From Thioalkalivibrio sulfidiphilus HL-EbGr7 (GTDB lineage Bacteria; Pseudomonadota; Gammaproteobacteria; Ectothiorhodospirales; Ectothiorhodospiraceae), in the NCBI RefSeq assembly GCF_000021985.1, contig NC_011901.1, forward strand, positions 868,001 to 932,000: a DNA stretch of 64,000 nt, given 5' to 3'. Every line of letters starts with the position of its first letter. Position 1 is the stretch's first letter. Below, piece by piece: positions 50,777 to 59,418 of this stretch. Made by a program: the position numbers and the translations under genes. Below the pieces are notes generated by a model. The model ran no database searches, was not told the origin of the DNA, and worked only from the letters and a program-made list of their open reading frames with translations.

Positions 50777-51610
50777 ATGTTTAAGAAAGCCTTGCTGGCG
50801 CTGCCTCTGGCCCTGACCGTCGGGGTCTCGGCTCACGCGAAGAACCCGGAGGATGTTCTTCAGGGGTTGATCAATTCCATCGATTCCGCTTACCTGACTC
50901 AGAGTGAGCAGAACCTGATGATGATGCCGGACAACCCCGCCCTGTGGATCGCCGAGGATGGCAGGGCGTTGTTCCACACGCCTCGCGGTCCCAACAACGT
51001 CTCCCTGGAAACCTGCGATTTCGGCAAGGGTCCTGGCGTTCTGGAAGGCGCTTACGCCGAACTGCCCCGTTACTTCGCCGACACCGGCCGCGTGATGGAT
51101 CTGGAAACTCGCCTGGTACATTGCATGCGCACCATCCAGGGTTTCGCCGCCGATGACCCGGCCGTGCGCGCGCGTCACAACAACACTTCCGACCACATGC
51201 AGTTGCAGACCTACATCGCCAGCTACTCCAACGGCATGCCCTGGAATCCGCCCCTGAGCCATCCGCTGGAGAAGGCCCTGCGTGACGCCGGTGAGCAGAT
51301 GTTCTTCCGTCGTGCTGGTGCTCTGGACATGAACTGCGCCACCTGCCACAGCCAGTCCGGCAAGCGCATCCGCGCCTCCGTACTGCCCAACGCCAACGTG
51401 CCGCAGGAGTGGACCAAGGCGATTTCCTGGCCCGCCTTCCGCGTGGGTCATGACCATGTGCGCAGCTCCCAGCACCGTGTGCGCGGCTGCTACTGGCAGA
51501 TGCGTCAGGGCCAGATCGTGGCCGGCTCCGACGCCTCCATCGCGTTGATTTCCTACTGGACCGATCTCGCGCGTGGCCAGCCGGCCATCCTGCCCGACAT
51601 GAAGCGCTGA
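50777..51610 (+). CDS. soxA: SoxA c-type cytochrome, copy 1
   Basis: The 277-residue protein has a signal peptide (about 1-22, AHA-K) and the SoxA sequence. There is one haem site CATCH (Cys 187, Cys 190, His 191), two cysteines at 80 and 116 that would form the conserved disulfide, and the active-site cysteine at 238 in GCYWQMR that serves as haem ligand and thiosulfate carrier. It is a monohaem SoxA; the N-terminal second haem of some SoxA is absent. With SoxX it joins thiosulfate to SoxYZ in the periplasm. A GGAGG site supports ATG 50777. Confidence 0.95.
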   Translation: MFKKALLALPLALTVGVSAHAKNPEDVLQGLINSIDSAYLTQSEQNLMMMPDNPALWIAEDGRALFHTPRGPNNVSLETCDFGKGPGVLEGAYAELPRYFADTGRVMDLETRLVHCMRTIQGFAADDPAVRARHNNTSDHMQLQTYIASYSNGMPWNPPLSHPLEKALRDAGEQMFFRRAGALDMNCATCHSQSGKRIRASVLPNANVPQEWTKAISWPAFRVGHDHVRSSQHRVRGCYWQMRQGQIVAGSDASIALISYWTDLARGQPAILPDMKR

Positions 51611-51635
51611 TCCCGGACGCAACAGGAGATAGAAA

Positions 51636-52334
51636 ATGATGTTGATCAAGAAAACCACCCTTGCGGCCGGTGCCGCCGCCCTTGCGGCCCTGCTGATCGT
51701 TGGCTGCGCCGCCACCGATACGGCTGACACCGCCACGGCGGCCAAGCCTGACTACACCAAGATGAGCTCTGCGGAACTGGCCGAATACCTCATCTTCGAG
51801 GCCGGCGGCTTCCGTCTGGATCAGCCCACCCAGGAAGGCACCACGGTGCGTGAGCGTCAGACGCAGGACAACCTGCAGAAGATCTGCTCCGAGACCCGTA
51901 ACCAGCCCTCCCCGGAGCAGGCCGGCCAGATCATCGCCGATGCCCGTGCCTCCATCGTCTACCCCGAAGGCGGCATTCAGCTGGGTGACTGGCGCAAGGG
52001 CCGTGAACTGGCCTGGTCCGGTTTCGGCTTCCGCGTGGGTCATAACAACGACGACCACAGCAACCGTGAAGTCGGCGGCAACTGCTACAACTGCCACCAG
52101 ATGGCCACCGACCGTGTCGGCGGTAACCTGGGCCCCAGCCTGACCGGCTATGGCAAGAGCCGTGGCAACAACGACGCCACCCGTCGTTTTGTCTACGAGA
52201 TCATCTATAACGCTCATGCCTACTTCCCCTGCACCAGCATGCCCCGCATGGGTGCCAACGGGCTGCTGAGCCAGCAGGCGATTGCCGACATCATGGCTTA
52301 CGTGCTTGACCCGGCTTCCCCGGTCAACAAGTAA
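51636..52334 (+). CDS. soxX: SoxX c-type cytochrome, copy 1, lipoprotein type
   Basis: The 232-residue protein has an N-terminal lipoprotein signal with lipobox IVGC (Cys 24), then one haem site CYNCH (Cys 150, Cys 153, His 154) and the axial methionine region CTSMPRMG (Met 202). Cys 84 and Cys 199 are conserved in all three SoxX here and may pair. It follows soxA by 25 bases, so they form a pair. A lipid anchor would tie the SoxAX complex to a membrane, whereas most SoxX are soluble (inference from lipobox). Confidence 0.93.
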   Translation: MMLIKKTTLAAGAAALAALLIVGCAATDTADTATAAKPDYTKMSSAELAEYLIFEAGGFRLDQPTQEGTTVRERQTQDNLQKICSETRNQPSPEQAGQIIADARASIVYPEGGIQLGDWRKGRELAWSGFGFRVGHNNDDHSNREVGGNCYNCHQMATDRVGGNLGPSLTGYGKSRGNNDATRRFVYEIIYNAHAYFPCTSMPRMGANGLLSQQAIADIMAYVLDPASPVNK

Positions 52335-52380
52335 GCGTCTGATGTTCTAGCTGTCGCTTCGGCGTTCAGCGAAGCCTTGA

Positions 52381-52410
52381 GGCCACCGGCGTCAGCCGGT
52401 GGCCTTTTTC
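52381..52410 (+). terminator. Rho-independent terminator after soxX copy 1
   Basis: GGCCACCGGC-GTCA-GCCGGTGGCC is followed by TTTTTC. It separates the first soxAX pair from the second. Confidence 0.88.
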
Positions 52411-52469
52411 GTTTCTGTGTCTCTGTACTGGACGTGAAAAATAAGTAATTAATCGAACACTTATTCTTG

Positions 52470-52497
52470 TTGACAAGATCCGGCGTTGGCGCATATT
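52470..52497 (+). promoter_or_regulatory. Candidate sigma-70 promoter for the second soxAX pair
   Basis: TTGACA (52470-52475) and CATATT (52492-52497) are 16 bases apart. An inverted repeat AATAAGT...ACTTATT lies just upstream (52440-52465). The remaining bases to 52723 hold no clear gene. Confidence 0.45.
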
Positions 52498-52723
52498 GAT
52501 GCCACCGCTGTAACCGGTCCTCGCTTCAGTTCGAGGCTCGTGCTGCGGTTGCTCCGTCGGCAGGACGTGGTTTTCTGTCGGTGGTGTGACGACTGTGGTA
52601 GCCCCGACAGTGCTGTCCCCCCGTTCTGCCTCAACGAGCCCCGGCCCGTCCCAGGGACCGGGAACTTGTGCGGTGCACATCATCCCCCTTAACCGAAGTC
52701 ACCGTTGTGGTGGAGGTTTTTCC

Positions 52724-53566
52724 ATGATGAAGAAAGTGTTGCTGGCCTTGCCCGTGGCCCTGGCGATCGGCGTCGCGGCCCATGCGCAACCGGCGAAGGA
52801 TCCCGTGCTGGTGCTCGAGGCGTTGATAGGCAAGGTGGATTCAGCCTACCTGACCCAGAGCGAACAGAACCTGATGATGATGGCGGACAATCCCGCCCTG
52901 TGGACCATGGAGGATGGCAAGGCCCTGTTCCACACGCCGAGGGGGCCCAACAACGTCTCCCTTGAAAGCTGCGATTTCGGCAAGGGCCCCGGCGTGCTGG
53001 CGGGCGCCTACACCGAACTGCCCCGCTACTTCGCCGATACCGGGCGTGTCATGGACCTGGAGACCCGCCTGGTGCATTGCATGATGACCATCCAGGGCTT
53101 TGCCGCGGATGACCCAGCGGTGCGGGTGCGTGACGGTTCCAACTCGGACCACATGAAGCTGCAGACCTACATTGCTGCCCAGTCGAGCGGCATGCCCTGG
53201 AATCCGCCCATGAAGCATCCGCTGGAGAAGGCCATGCGCGATGCCGGTGAGTACATCTTCTTCCGCCGCAGCGGCACCATGGACTTCAACTGCGCCACCT
53301 GCCACACCCAGACCGGCAAGCGCGTGCGCGCCTCGGTGCTGCCTAACTCCAGCATGCCAGAGGAGTGGACCAAGGCAGTCTCCTGGCCTGCCTTCCGCGT
53401 GGGCCACGACCACGTGCGCAGCAGCCAGCACCGGGTGCGCGAGTGCTACTGGCAGATGCGTCACGCGGTGCCCATCGGCGGTTCCGATGCCACCATCGCG
53501 CTGATCTCTTACTGGACCGATCTCGCGCGCGGCCAGCCGGCAATCCTGCCTGACATGAAGCGCTGA
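52724..53566 (+). CDS. soxA: SoxA c-type cytochrome, copy 2
   Basis: The 280-residue protein is a close relative of copy 1 along its whole length, with long identical stretches such as 'SAYLTQSEQNLMMM' and 'RVGHDHVRSSQHRVR'. It has a signal peptide (1-21), a single CATCH haem site and the active-site cysteine in ECYWQMR. It is followed by a SoxX copy 25 bases later. The close similarity to copy 1 points to a recent duplication. Confidence 0.95.
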   Translation: MMKKVLLALPVALAIGVAAHAQPAKDPVLVLEALIGKVDSAYLTQSEQNLMMMADNPALWTMEDGKALFHTPRGPNNVSLESCDFGKGPGVLAGAYTELPRYFADTGRVMDLETRLVHCMMTIQGFAADDPAVRVRDGSNSDHMKLQTYIAAQSSGMPWNPPMKHPLEKAMRDAGEYIFFRRSGTMDFNCATCHTQTGKRVRASVLPNSSMPEEWTKAVSWPAFRVGHDHVRSSQHRVRECYWQMRHAVPIGGSDATIALISYWTDLARGQPAILPDMKR

Positions 53567-53591
53567 TCCCGACGCAGACTGGAGACTTGAG

Positions 53592-54293
53592 ATGATGACC
53601 CTGAACAAGACCCGCTTTGCGGCCGTGCTAGCCGCGATCACGCTGATGCTGCTGGTCACTGCCTGTGCCGGACCCGAGTCCGGCAAGGCGGATGCATCCG
53701 GCAAGGTCGACTACACGAAGATGAGCGCCAAGGAACTGGGCGAGTACCTGATCTTCGAGTCCAACAGCTTCCGCCTGGACATGCCCACCCAGGAGGGGAC
53801 GACCGCCCGGGAGCGCATGATGCAGGATGACCTGCAGATGCTGTGCTCCCAGACCCGCAACCAGCCCAGCCCCGAACAGGCAGGCCGGATCATTGCCGAG
53901 GCGAGGGCCTCGATGAAGTATCCGGAAGGTGGTATCCAGCTGGGTGACTGGCAGCGGGGCGGCAACCTCGCCTGGGGTGGTTTCGGCTTCCGCCTCGCGG
54001 ATCAGTCCGACGACCACAGCCGGCGTGCAGCGGACGGCGCCTGCTACAACTGTCATGCCCTCTCACCCCAGCGTACCGGTGGCTCCCTGGGGCCGAGCCT
54101 GACCGGTTATGGCAAGAGCCGCGGTGACAGCGAGGCCACGCGTCGTTTCATCTACGAGATGATCTACAACCCCCACGCCTATTTCCCCTGCACCAACATG
54201 CCGCGCATGGGCTACAAGGGCGTGCTCAATGAACAGGCCATTGCCGACATCATGGCCTACCTGCTGCACCCGGATTCCCCGGTCAACAAATAA
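53592..54293 (+). CDS. soxX: SoxX c-type cytochrome, copy 2, lipoprotein type
   Basis: The 233-residue protein has a lipobox VTAC (Cys 25), one CYNCH haem site and the axial methionine in CTNMPRMG. It is highly similar to copy 1, including MSAKELGEYLIFES versus MSSAELAEYLIFEA. It partners with the soxA just before it. Confidence 0.93.
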   Translation: MMTLNKTRFAAVLAAITLMLLVTACAGPESGKADASGKVDYTKMSAKELGEYLIFESNSFRLDMPTQEGTTARERMMQDDLQMLCSQTRNQPSPEQAGRIIAEARASMKYPEGGIQLGDWQRGGNLAWGGFGFRLADQSDDHSRRAADGACYNCHALSPQRTGGSLGPSLTGYGKSRGDSEATRRFIYEMIYNPHAYFPCTNMPRMGYKGVLNEQAIADIMAYLLHPDSPVNK

Positions 54294-54331
54294 CAGGACG
54301 ATCGTTGCGCAGGGATGCGCCGCATTGATGA

Positions 54332-54371
54332 GCCGCCGGTGCTTTGATACATGCGCCGGCGGTTTTCTTTT
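54332..54371 (+). terminator. Rho-independent terminator after soxX copy 2
   Basis: CCGCCGG (54333-54339) and CCGGCGG (54356-54362) enclose a 16-base loop and are followed by TTTTCTTTT. The remaining sequence to 54583 shows no gene and no clear promoter. Confidence 0.75.
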
Positions 54372-54583
54372 GTCAGCAGATGTGGTCTAGAGCGACGGTG
54401 ACGGTGTGTGCCTCGTCGCCTACCTGTCGCGATGTGCGTGACCTCCAGGCCTGCCGCGCTTGCGCATGGGGCGGCCTGCTGATCGGGAGCCTGCGGCTGA
54501 CGGCGGGCACGGCCCGCCCTATGTGTCTGCTGATGCGCATTCAAAGACAAGATATTTGCCGTGCACGACACTAAAATGGCGGC

Positions 54584-55399
54584 ATGCGCGTATTGTTGTT
54601 GCCAATCCTTCTCGCCTGCCTCGGTGCGGGACCTGTCCTGGCCCAGCCTGCCCCGGTGCCCGAGGAAGGCGCCGACAGCATCGCCGAGTACCGGCGCATG
54701 CTGCGGGAGGGCAATCCCGGGGAATTGTGGGTGGCACGGGGGCAGCAGCTGTTTCATGCCCCCCGCGGCCCCAATGCCGTCTCCCTGGAGGCATGTGACC
54801 TGGGCCTGGGCGCTGGTGTGCTGGATGGCGCCTATGCCGCCCTGCCGCGCTATTTCGAGGACGCGGGCCGGGTGCAGGACCTGGAGTCCCGGCTGGTGCA
54901 CTGCATTGTGAACCTGCAGGGCTTTGACCGGGCGCAACTGCTCCAGGATGCCTTCTCCACCGGCGAGCGGGAGTCGGACATGGAGGCCCTGGCGGTGTAC
55001 GTGGCCTCCCGCTCTAACGGTATGCCGCTGGCCGTGCAGCTGGAACATCCCCGGGAACTGGAGCTGTATCGCATCGGCGAGGCCCTGTTCCATCGTCGCA
55101 GCGGACCGCTGGACATGTCCTGCGCCACCTGTCACAGCCGGGAGTCCCGGCGCATCCGCCTGCAGACCCTGATGAACATCAGCAACCCCGTGCAGGTGCG
55201 CGAGGTGATGGGCAGCTGGCCCACCTACCGGGTGTCCCAGGGCACGGTACGCACGCTCCAGCACCGTCTGTGGGACTGCCACTGGCAGATGCGCCTCCCC
55301 GATGTGGAGTATGTCTCCGATGCCACCGTGGCGCTGATCCTGTATCTCACCGAGCAGGGCAGGGGAGGGGTGATCGATGTGCCCAGCATTCGCCGCTGA
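54584..55399 (+). CDS. soxA: SoxA c-type cytochrome, copy 3, divergent
   Basis: The 271-residue protein has a signal peptide (about 1-20, VLA-Q), one CATCH haem site and the active-site cysteine in DCHWQMR. It shares 'LFHAPRGPNAVSLEACDLG' with the other copies, but the rest is clearly more divergent. The ribosome site is weak. Its end overlaps the third soxX by 23 bases. Confidence 0.93.
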   Translation: MRVLLLPILLACLGAGPVLAQPAPVPEEGADSIAEYRRMLREGNPGELWVARGQQLFHAPRGPNAVSLEACDLGLGAGVLDGAYAALPRYFEDAGRVQDLESRLVHCIVNLQGFDRAQLLQDAFSTGERESDMEALAVYVASRSNGMPLAVQLEHPRELELYRIGEALFHRRSGPLDMSCATCHSRESRRIRLQTLMNISNPVQVREVMGSWPTYRVSQGTVRTLQHRLWDCHWQMRLPDVEYVSDATVALILYLTEQGRGGVIDVPSIRR

Positions 55400-56087
55400 G
55401 CGTGCCCTGGGCATCGCAGCCCTGATCCTGCTGATCCTGCTGGCCGGCTTGTCCGCGACGACACAGGCGCGCGGGCTGAGCGCACTGGAGCGTCAGGTGG
55501 AGGCGGTGATCCGCGACAGCTGGGGCGATCTCTCCGGCCAGGAGGCCCGCCGCCTGGTGCAGGATGATACGCAGCTGGATTGCAGCCGCGCGCGCAACCA
55601 GCCCGGTCCCGCCCTGAGCGAGGAGATCCTGAATCGGGAACGGGCGCGCATCCGTTATCCCGAGGGCGGGCTCAGGCCGGGTGATCCGGTGATGGGGGCG
55701 GAGCTGGCCCGCAGCGGCTACGGTGGCCGGGTGGGCGCGCGGCGTCCCGATGACCCGGGCCGTGCCAATGGCGGCAACTGCCAGGCCTGCCACATGCTCG
55801 AACCCCGGGACGATGCCGGCGGCACCCTGGGGCCATCCCTGGCCGGTTACGGCATCGGCCGGGGCCTCGATCCCGAGTCCCTGCGCCATCTCTATGAGCG
55901 CATCTACAACCCCCAGTCCCAGATGCCCTGTTCCGCCATGCCGCGCTTCGGCCATAACGGCTTTCTGACGCCGGAGCAGATCCTGGATATCGCCGCCTAC
56001 CTGCTGCACCCGGATTCCCCGGTCAATCGCACCGATACCTTGCGCGAGGCCCCGGCCGATCCCGTCCGTCCCGCGGCCCCGCGCTGA
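55377..56087 (+). CDS. soxX: SoxX c-type cytochrome, copy 3, divergent
   Basis: The 236-residue protein begins with a hydrophobic segment (about 10-30) that lacks a lipobox cysteine, so it is exported by an ordinary signal peptide or stays anchored. It has one haem site CQACH and the axial methionine in CSAMPRFG, plus the conserved CSRARNQP. It overlaps soxA copy 3. rlmJ starts 5 bases after it but belongs to a different function. Confidence 0.9.
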   Translation: MCPAFAAERALGIAALILLILLAGLSATTQARGLSALERQVEAVIRDSWGDLSGQEARRLVQDDTQLDCSRARNQPGPALSEEILNRERARIRYPEGGLRPGDPVMGAELARSGYGGRVGARRPDDPGRANGGNCQACHMLEPRDDAGGTLGPSLAGYGIGRGLDPESLRHLYERIYNPQSQMPCSAMPRFGHNGFLTPEQILDIAAYLLHPDSPVNRTDTLREAPADPVRPAAPR

Positions 56088-56092
56088 TCCCC

Positions 56093-56938
56093 ATGCTGAG
56101 CTACCGACACGGTTTTCACGCGGGCAATTTCGCCGACGTGCACAAGCACGCGGTGCTGGCCTGGATCGTCCAGGCGCTGACCGCCAAGGCCAAGCCCTTC
56201 TGCGTGCTGGACACCCACGCCGGCGATGCCGGTTACGACCTGGCGAGCCAGTGGGCCGAGAAGACCGGCGAGTGGCGCGAGGGGGTCGGGCGGCTCATGG
56301 GGTGCCCCGGCGCGCCCGAGGCCATCGCCCCGTTCCTGCAGCTGCTCGAAGCCTTCCGCGCAAGCCATGGCGAGCGCGCCTATCCCGGCTCGCCCGCCAT
56401 CGCCCGAGGCCTGTTGCGTCCCGGCGATCGCCTGGTGCTCGGCGAACTGCACCCGGCGGCCTGGGAGTCCCTCAGGGGCTTCTTCGCCCGGGATGACCAG
56501 GTGGCGGTGCACCGGCGCGACGGCTGGGAACTGCTGGGCGCCCTGCTGCCGCCGGCGGAGCGGCGTGGCCTGGTGCTGGTGGATCCACCCTATGAGCGTG
56601 ACGAGGAATATCAGGCGGCGGCCCGGGCCCTGACGGCCGCGGCCAGGCGCTGGCCTTCCGGGGTGTACCTGCTCTGGTATCCGCTGCTCGCGGCCGGCCG
56701 GCACCAGGCCATGCTGCGTGAGCTTGAGGCGGCCCGGCCCGGCCCCATGCTGGTGGCGGAGTTGTGGACCGCGCCCCTGGACACCCCGGCGGGCCTGAAC
56801 GGTTCGGGGCTCTGCATCCTCAACCCGCCCTGGCGGCTCCACGAGGCCCTGGCGAACCTGCAGCCCTGGCTGGTCGACTGCCTCGCGCCGGGCGGCGCCG
56901 GTGGCAGCCGCCTGCACTGGGCCATCCCCGACGCTTGA
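56093..56938 (+). CDS. rlmJ: 23S rRNA (adenine-2030-N6)-methyltransferase RlmJ
   Basis: The 281-residue protein starts MLSYRHGFHAGNFADVHKHA and has the N6-methyltransferase motif DPPYE (about 163-167). It modifies A2030 of 23S rRNA. It follows soxX copy 3 closely, which could bring cotranscription. The stop codon lies within the -35 of the htpG heat-shock promoter. Confidence 0.93.
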   Translation: MLSYRHGFHAGNFADVHKHAVLAWIVQALTAKAKPFCVLDTHAGDAGYDLASQWAEKTGEWREGVGRLMGCPGAPEAIAPFLQLLEAFRASHGERAYPGSPAIARGLLRPGDRLVLGELHPAAWESLRGFFARDDQVAVHRRDGWELLGALLPPAERRGLVLVDPPYERDEEYQAAARALTAAARRWPSGVYLLWYPLLAAGRHQAMLRELEAARPGPMLVAELWTAPLDTPAGLNGSGLCILNPPWRLHEALANLQPWLVDCLAPGGAGGSRLHWAIPDA

Positions 56939-56961
56939 AATCCCCCGCCAAGACCCCATTT
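56934..56961 (+). promoter_or_regulatory. Sigma-32 heat-shock promoter of htpG
   Basis: CTTGAAA at 56934-56940 and CCCCATTT at 56954-56961, 13 bases apart, match the sigma-32 consensus almost perfectly. htpG starts 85 bases downstream. Confidence 0.8.
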
Positions 56962-57045
56962 GTTGAATACAGCTTCGTGCGCTGACCCGCCACAGATTCG
57001 CGGGATGGCGTCCATTTTCAATCTGCCTGATCCAAGGGAGGTCCC

Positions 57046-58932
57046 ATGTCCGTCGCCGGTCACAAGGAAACGCTGAGCTTCCAGACCGAGGTGAGCCAGC
57101 TGCTGCACCTCATGATTCATGCCCTGTATTCCAACAAGGAGATCTTCCTGCGCGAACTGGTCTCCAACGCGGCGGATGCCTGCGACAAGCTGCGCTTCGA
57201 GGCCCTCGCCGACGACGCCCTGCTGGAAGGGCAGGGCGAGCTTGAGATCCAGGTGGAGTTCGACAAGGCCGCGCGCACCGTCACCATCCGCGACAACGGC
57301 ATCGGCATGAGCCGGGAGGAGGTGATCGAGAACATCGGCACCATCGCCAAGTCCGGCACCAAGGAGTTCTTCTCCCGGCTCACCGGCGACCAGGCCAAGG
57401 ACGCCCACCTGATCGGCCAGTTCGGCGTGGGCTTCTACTCCGCGTTCATCGTCGCCGAGCGGGTGGAGCTGACCACCCGGCGTGCCGGCATGGGGCCTGA
57501 GCACGGCGTGCGCTGGGTCTCCGAGGGCACCGGCGAGTACAGCATCGAGACCGTGGAGGCGCCCCATCGCGGCACCGAGATCGTGCTGCATCTGAAGGCC
57601 GACGAGGACGAGTTCCTGGACGGCTACCGCCTGCGCCACATCATCACCCGCTACTCCGACCACATCCCCCTGCCCATCCACATGCGTGCCTTCGATGACA
57701 AGGGCGAGCCGGGCGATGAATGGGAGACGGTGAACAAGGCCAACGCCCTGTGGGCCCGTTCGCGCAACGAGATCAAGGACGAGGAATACCGCGAGTTCTA
57801 CAAACACGTGGCCCACGACTTCGAGGACCCGCTCGCCTGGACCCACAACCGGGTGGAGGGCCGCCAGGAGTACACCACGCTGCTGTACATCCCCAAGCGT
57901 GCGCCCTTCGATCTCTGGGACCGGGACCGTCGCCATGGCATCAAGCTCTACGTGCGCCGGGTGTTCATCATGGACGACGCCGAGCAGCTCATGCCCGCCT
58001 ATCTGCGCTTCGTGCGCGGCGTGGTGGATTCCAGCGACCTGCCGCTCAACGTCTCCCGCGAGATCCTGCAGAACAACCGGTTGATCGACGGCATGCGTGC
58101 CGGTTCCGTGAAGAAGGTGCTGGGCCTGCTGGAGGAACTGGCCAAGGACAAGCCCGAGGACTACCAGGCCTTCTGGTCCGCCTTCGGACAGGTGATGAAG
58201 GAAGGCCCCGCCGAGGACTACGCCAACCGGGCGCAGGTCGCCGGCCTGCTGCGCTTTGCCTCCACCCACACGGGCGAGGCCACCCAGAACGTGTCGCTCG
58301 CCGATTACATCGGGCGCATGAAGGAAGGCCAGAAGGCCATCTACTACATCACCGCCGACAGCCACGCCGCCGCCGCCCACAGCCCGCACCTGGAGGTGTT
58401 CCGCAAACACGGGGTGGAGGTGCTGCTGCTCTCCGACCGGGTGGATGAGTGGCTCATGAGCCATCTCACCGAGTTCGACGGCAAGCCCTTCAAGTCCGTG
58501 TCCAAGGGTGCCCTGGACCTGGGCGAGCTGGAGAGCGAGGCGGACAAGCAGGCCGCCGAGAGCGCGGAGAAGGAGGCCGGCGACGTGGTTGCCAGGCTCA
58601 AGGCCGCCCTGGGCGAGAAGGTGGAGGACGTGCGCGTCTCCCATCGCCTGACGGATTCGCCTGCCTGCATCGTGCTCAACGAGCACGACATGGCCCTGTA
58701 CATGCAGCAGCTGCTGCGCCAGGCGGGCCAGAAACTGCCGTCCACCAAGCCGGTGCTTGAGATCAACCCGGGCCACGCCCTGATCCAGAAGCTCAAGGAC
58801 GTGGACGAGGCCCAGCTGGGCGAGTGGGCCGAGATCCTGTTCAACCAGGCCCTGCTGGCCGAGGGTGCCCAGCTGGAAGATCCTGCCGGTTTCGTGCGTC
58901 GCCTGAACAGCCTGATCCTGTCGCGGCTCTAA
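57046..58932 (+). CDS. htpG: Chaperone HtpG (bacterial Hsp90)
   Basis: The 628-residue protein has the GHKL ATPase domain with '[20 protein letters not shown]' (about 31-50), DNGIGMS and [11 protein letters not shown], followed by middle and C-terminal Hsp90 domains. It folds and stabilises client proteins in an ATP-dependent way. A GGGAGG site supports ATG 57046. A sigma-32-type promoter is upstream and a terminator downstream. Confidence 0.97.
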   Translation: MSVAGHKETLSFQTEVSQLLHLMIHALYSNKEIFLRELVSNAADACDKLRFEALADDALLEGQGELEIQVEFDKAARTVTIRDNGIGMSREEVIENIGTIAKSGTKEFFSRLTGDQAKDAHLIGQFGVGFYSAFIVAERVELTTRRAGMGPEHGVRWVSEGTGEYSIETVEAPHRGTEIVLHLKADEDEFLDGYRLRHIITRYSDHIPLPIHMRAFDDKGEPGDEWETVNKANALWARSRNEIKDEEYREFYKHVAHDFEDPLAWTHNRVEGRQEYTTLLYIPKRAPFDLWDRDRRHGIKLYVRRVFIMDDAEQLMPAYLRFVRGVVDSSDLPLNVSREILQNNRLIDGMRAGSVKKVLGLLEELAKDKPEDYQAFWSAFGQVMKEGPAEDYANRAQVAGLLRFASTHTGEATQNVSLADYIGRMKEGQKAIYYITADSHAAAAHSPHLEVFRKHGVEVLLLSDRVDEWLMSHLTEFDGKPFKSVSKGALDLGELESEADKQAAESAEKEAGDVVARLKAALGEKVEDVRVSHRLTDSPACIVLNEHDMALYMQQLLRQAGQKLPSTKPVLEINPGHALIQKLKDVDEAQLGEWAEILFNQALLAEGAQLEDPAGFVRRLNSLILSRL

Positions 58933-58959
58933 CTGACTGACCGTTCCATGTACCCCGGA

Positions 58960-58987
58960 AAGCCCGGTCTTCGGACCGGGCTTTTTT
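58960..58987 (+). terminator. Rho-independent terminator after htpG
   Basis: AGCCCGGTC-TTCG-GACCGGGCT is followed by TTTTT. Confidence 0.9.
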
Positions 58988-59040
58988 GTGTCGTCAGGAT
59001 CAGGTTGGGTGGCACACCGCGGTTTCCCGCTGAACCCAAA

Positions 59041-59359
59041 ACCATTCTCTCGCGGAGGCGCTGGGAAGATCGAAATCTGATTTCTCTCAAAGACGCAAAG
59101 ACGCAATGACGCGAAGAAAGATTCAACAGTTTCAAAAGCTTTTCTTGGCGATGAGATGCTCTCCTGCCTCTTCTGGCTCGGCATCTGAAGTGCCGCGAGG
59201 GAGGCGTTAACAACCATCGAATGAAGAAGGGGGAGGCCGTATCCGAGAGGATTACGGTGGGCCTGGATCTGGCAAAGAACGTGTTTCATGGGGTGTCTTT
59301 GCGCCTAGGCGTGAGGGCCTTTTTGGGGTTCCCCAGTGACCCTGCGCCTCCGCGAGAGA
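59041..59359. repeat. Intergenic repeat (TCTCGCGGAGGCGC / GCGCCTCCGCGAGA), interrupted
   Basis: TCTCGCGGAGGCGC near 59045-59061 is the inverse of GCGCCTCCGCGAGA near 59344-59357. Words such as 'caaagacgcaaagacgcaa' (59091-59110) and 'ctttgcgcctaggcgtgag' (59298-59315) also face each other. The pair appears split by an IS110-like remnant. Confidence 0.7.
59140..59290 (+). mobile_element. Truncated IS110-like remnant
   Basis: From ATG 59221 the frame reads 'ITVGLDLAKNVFHG', which matches the N-terminus of IS110-family DEDD transposases (V-G-I/L-D-L-A-K-N-V-F). After that the homology stops at repeat sequence. About 80 bases before it could be the IS left end. Only the first 25 codons or so remain, so it is not functional. 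Confidence 0.5.
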
Positions 59360-59383
59360 CTGGTTTGTGACCAGGTCTTTATT

Positions 59384-59406
59384 GACAATGAGAACGATTC
59401 GTATTC
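59384..59406 (+). promoter_or_regulatory. Fur-box-like site before tonB
   Basis: GACAATGAGAACGATTCGTATTC resembles the Fur consensus GATAATGATAATCATTATC, and TTGACA (59382-59387) overlaps it. It is 13 bases before the tonB start, a fitting place for iron repression of the uptake operon. Confidence 0.6.
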
Positions 59407-59418
59407 ATACTCGCGTTC

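Noticed and set aside
52486..52692. 68-residue ORF with CxxC-like pattern before soxA2
   Set aside because: It lies in the leader, needs a TTG start without a ribosome site, and matches no family.
56611..59289. 892-residue ORF on the minus strand
   Set aside because: It runs antisense through rlmJ, htpG and a repeat region, and its content is a high-GC shadow.
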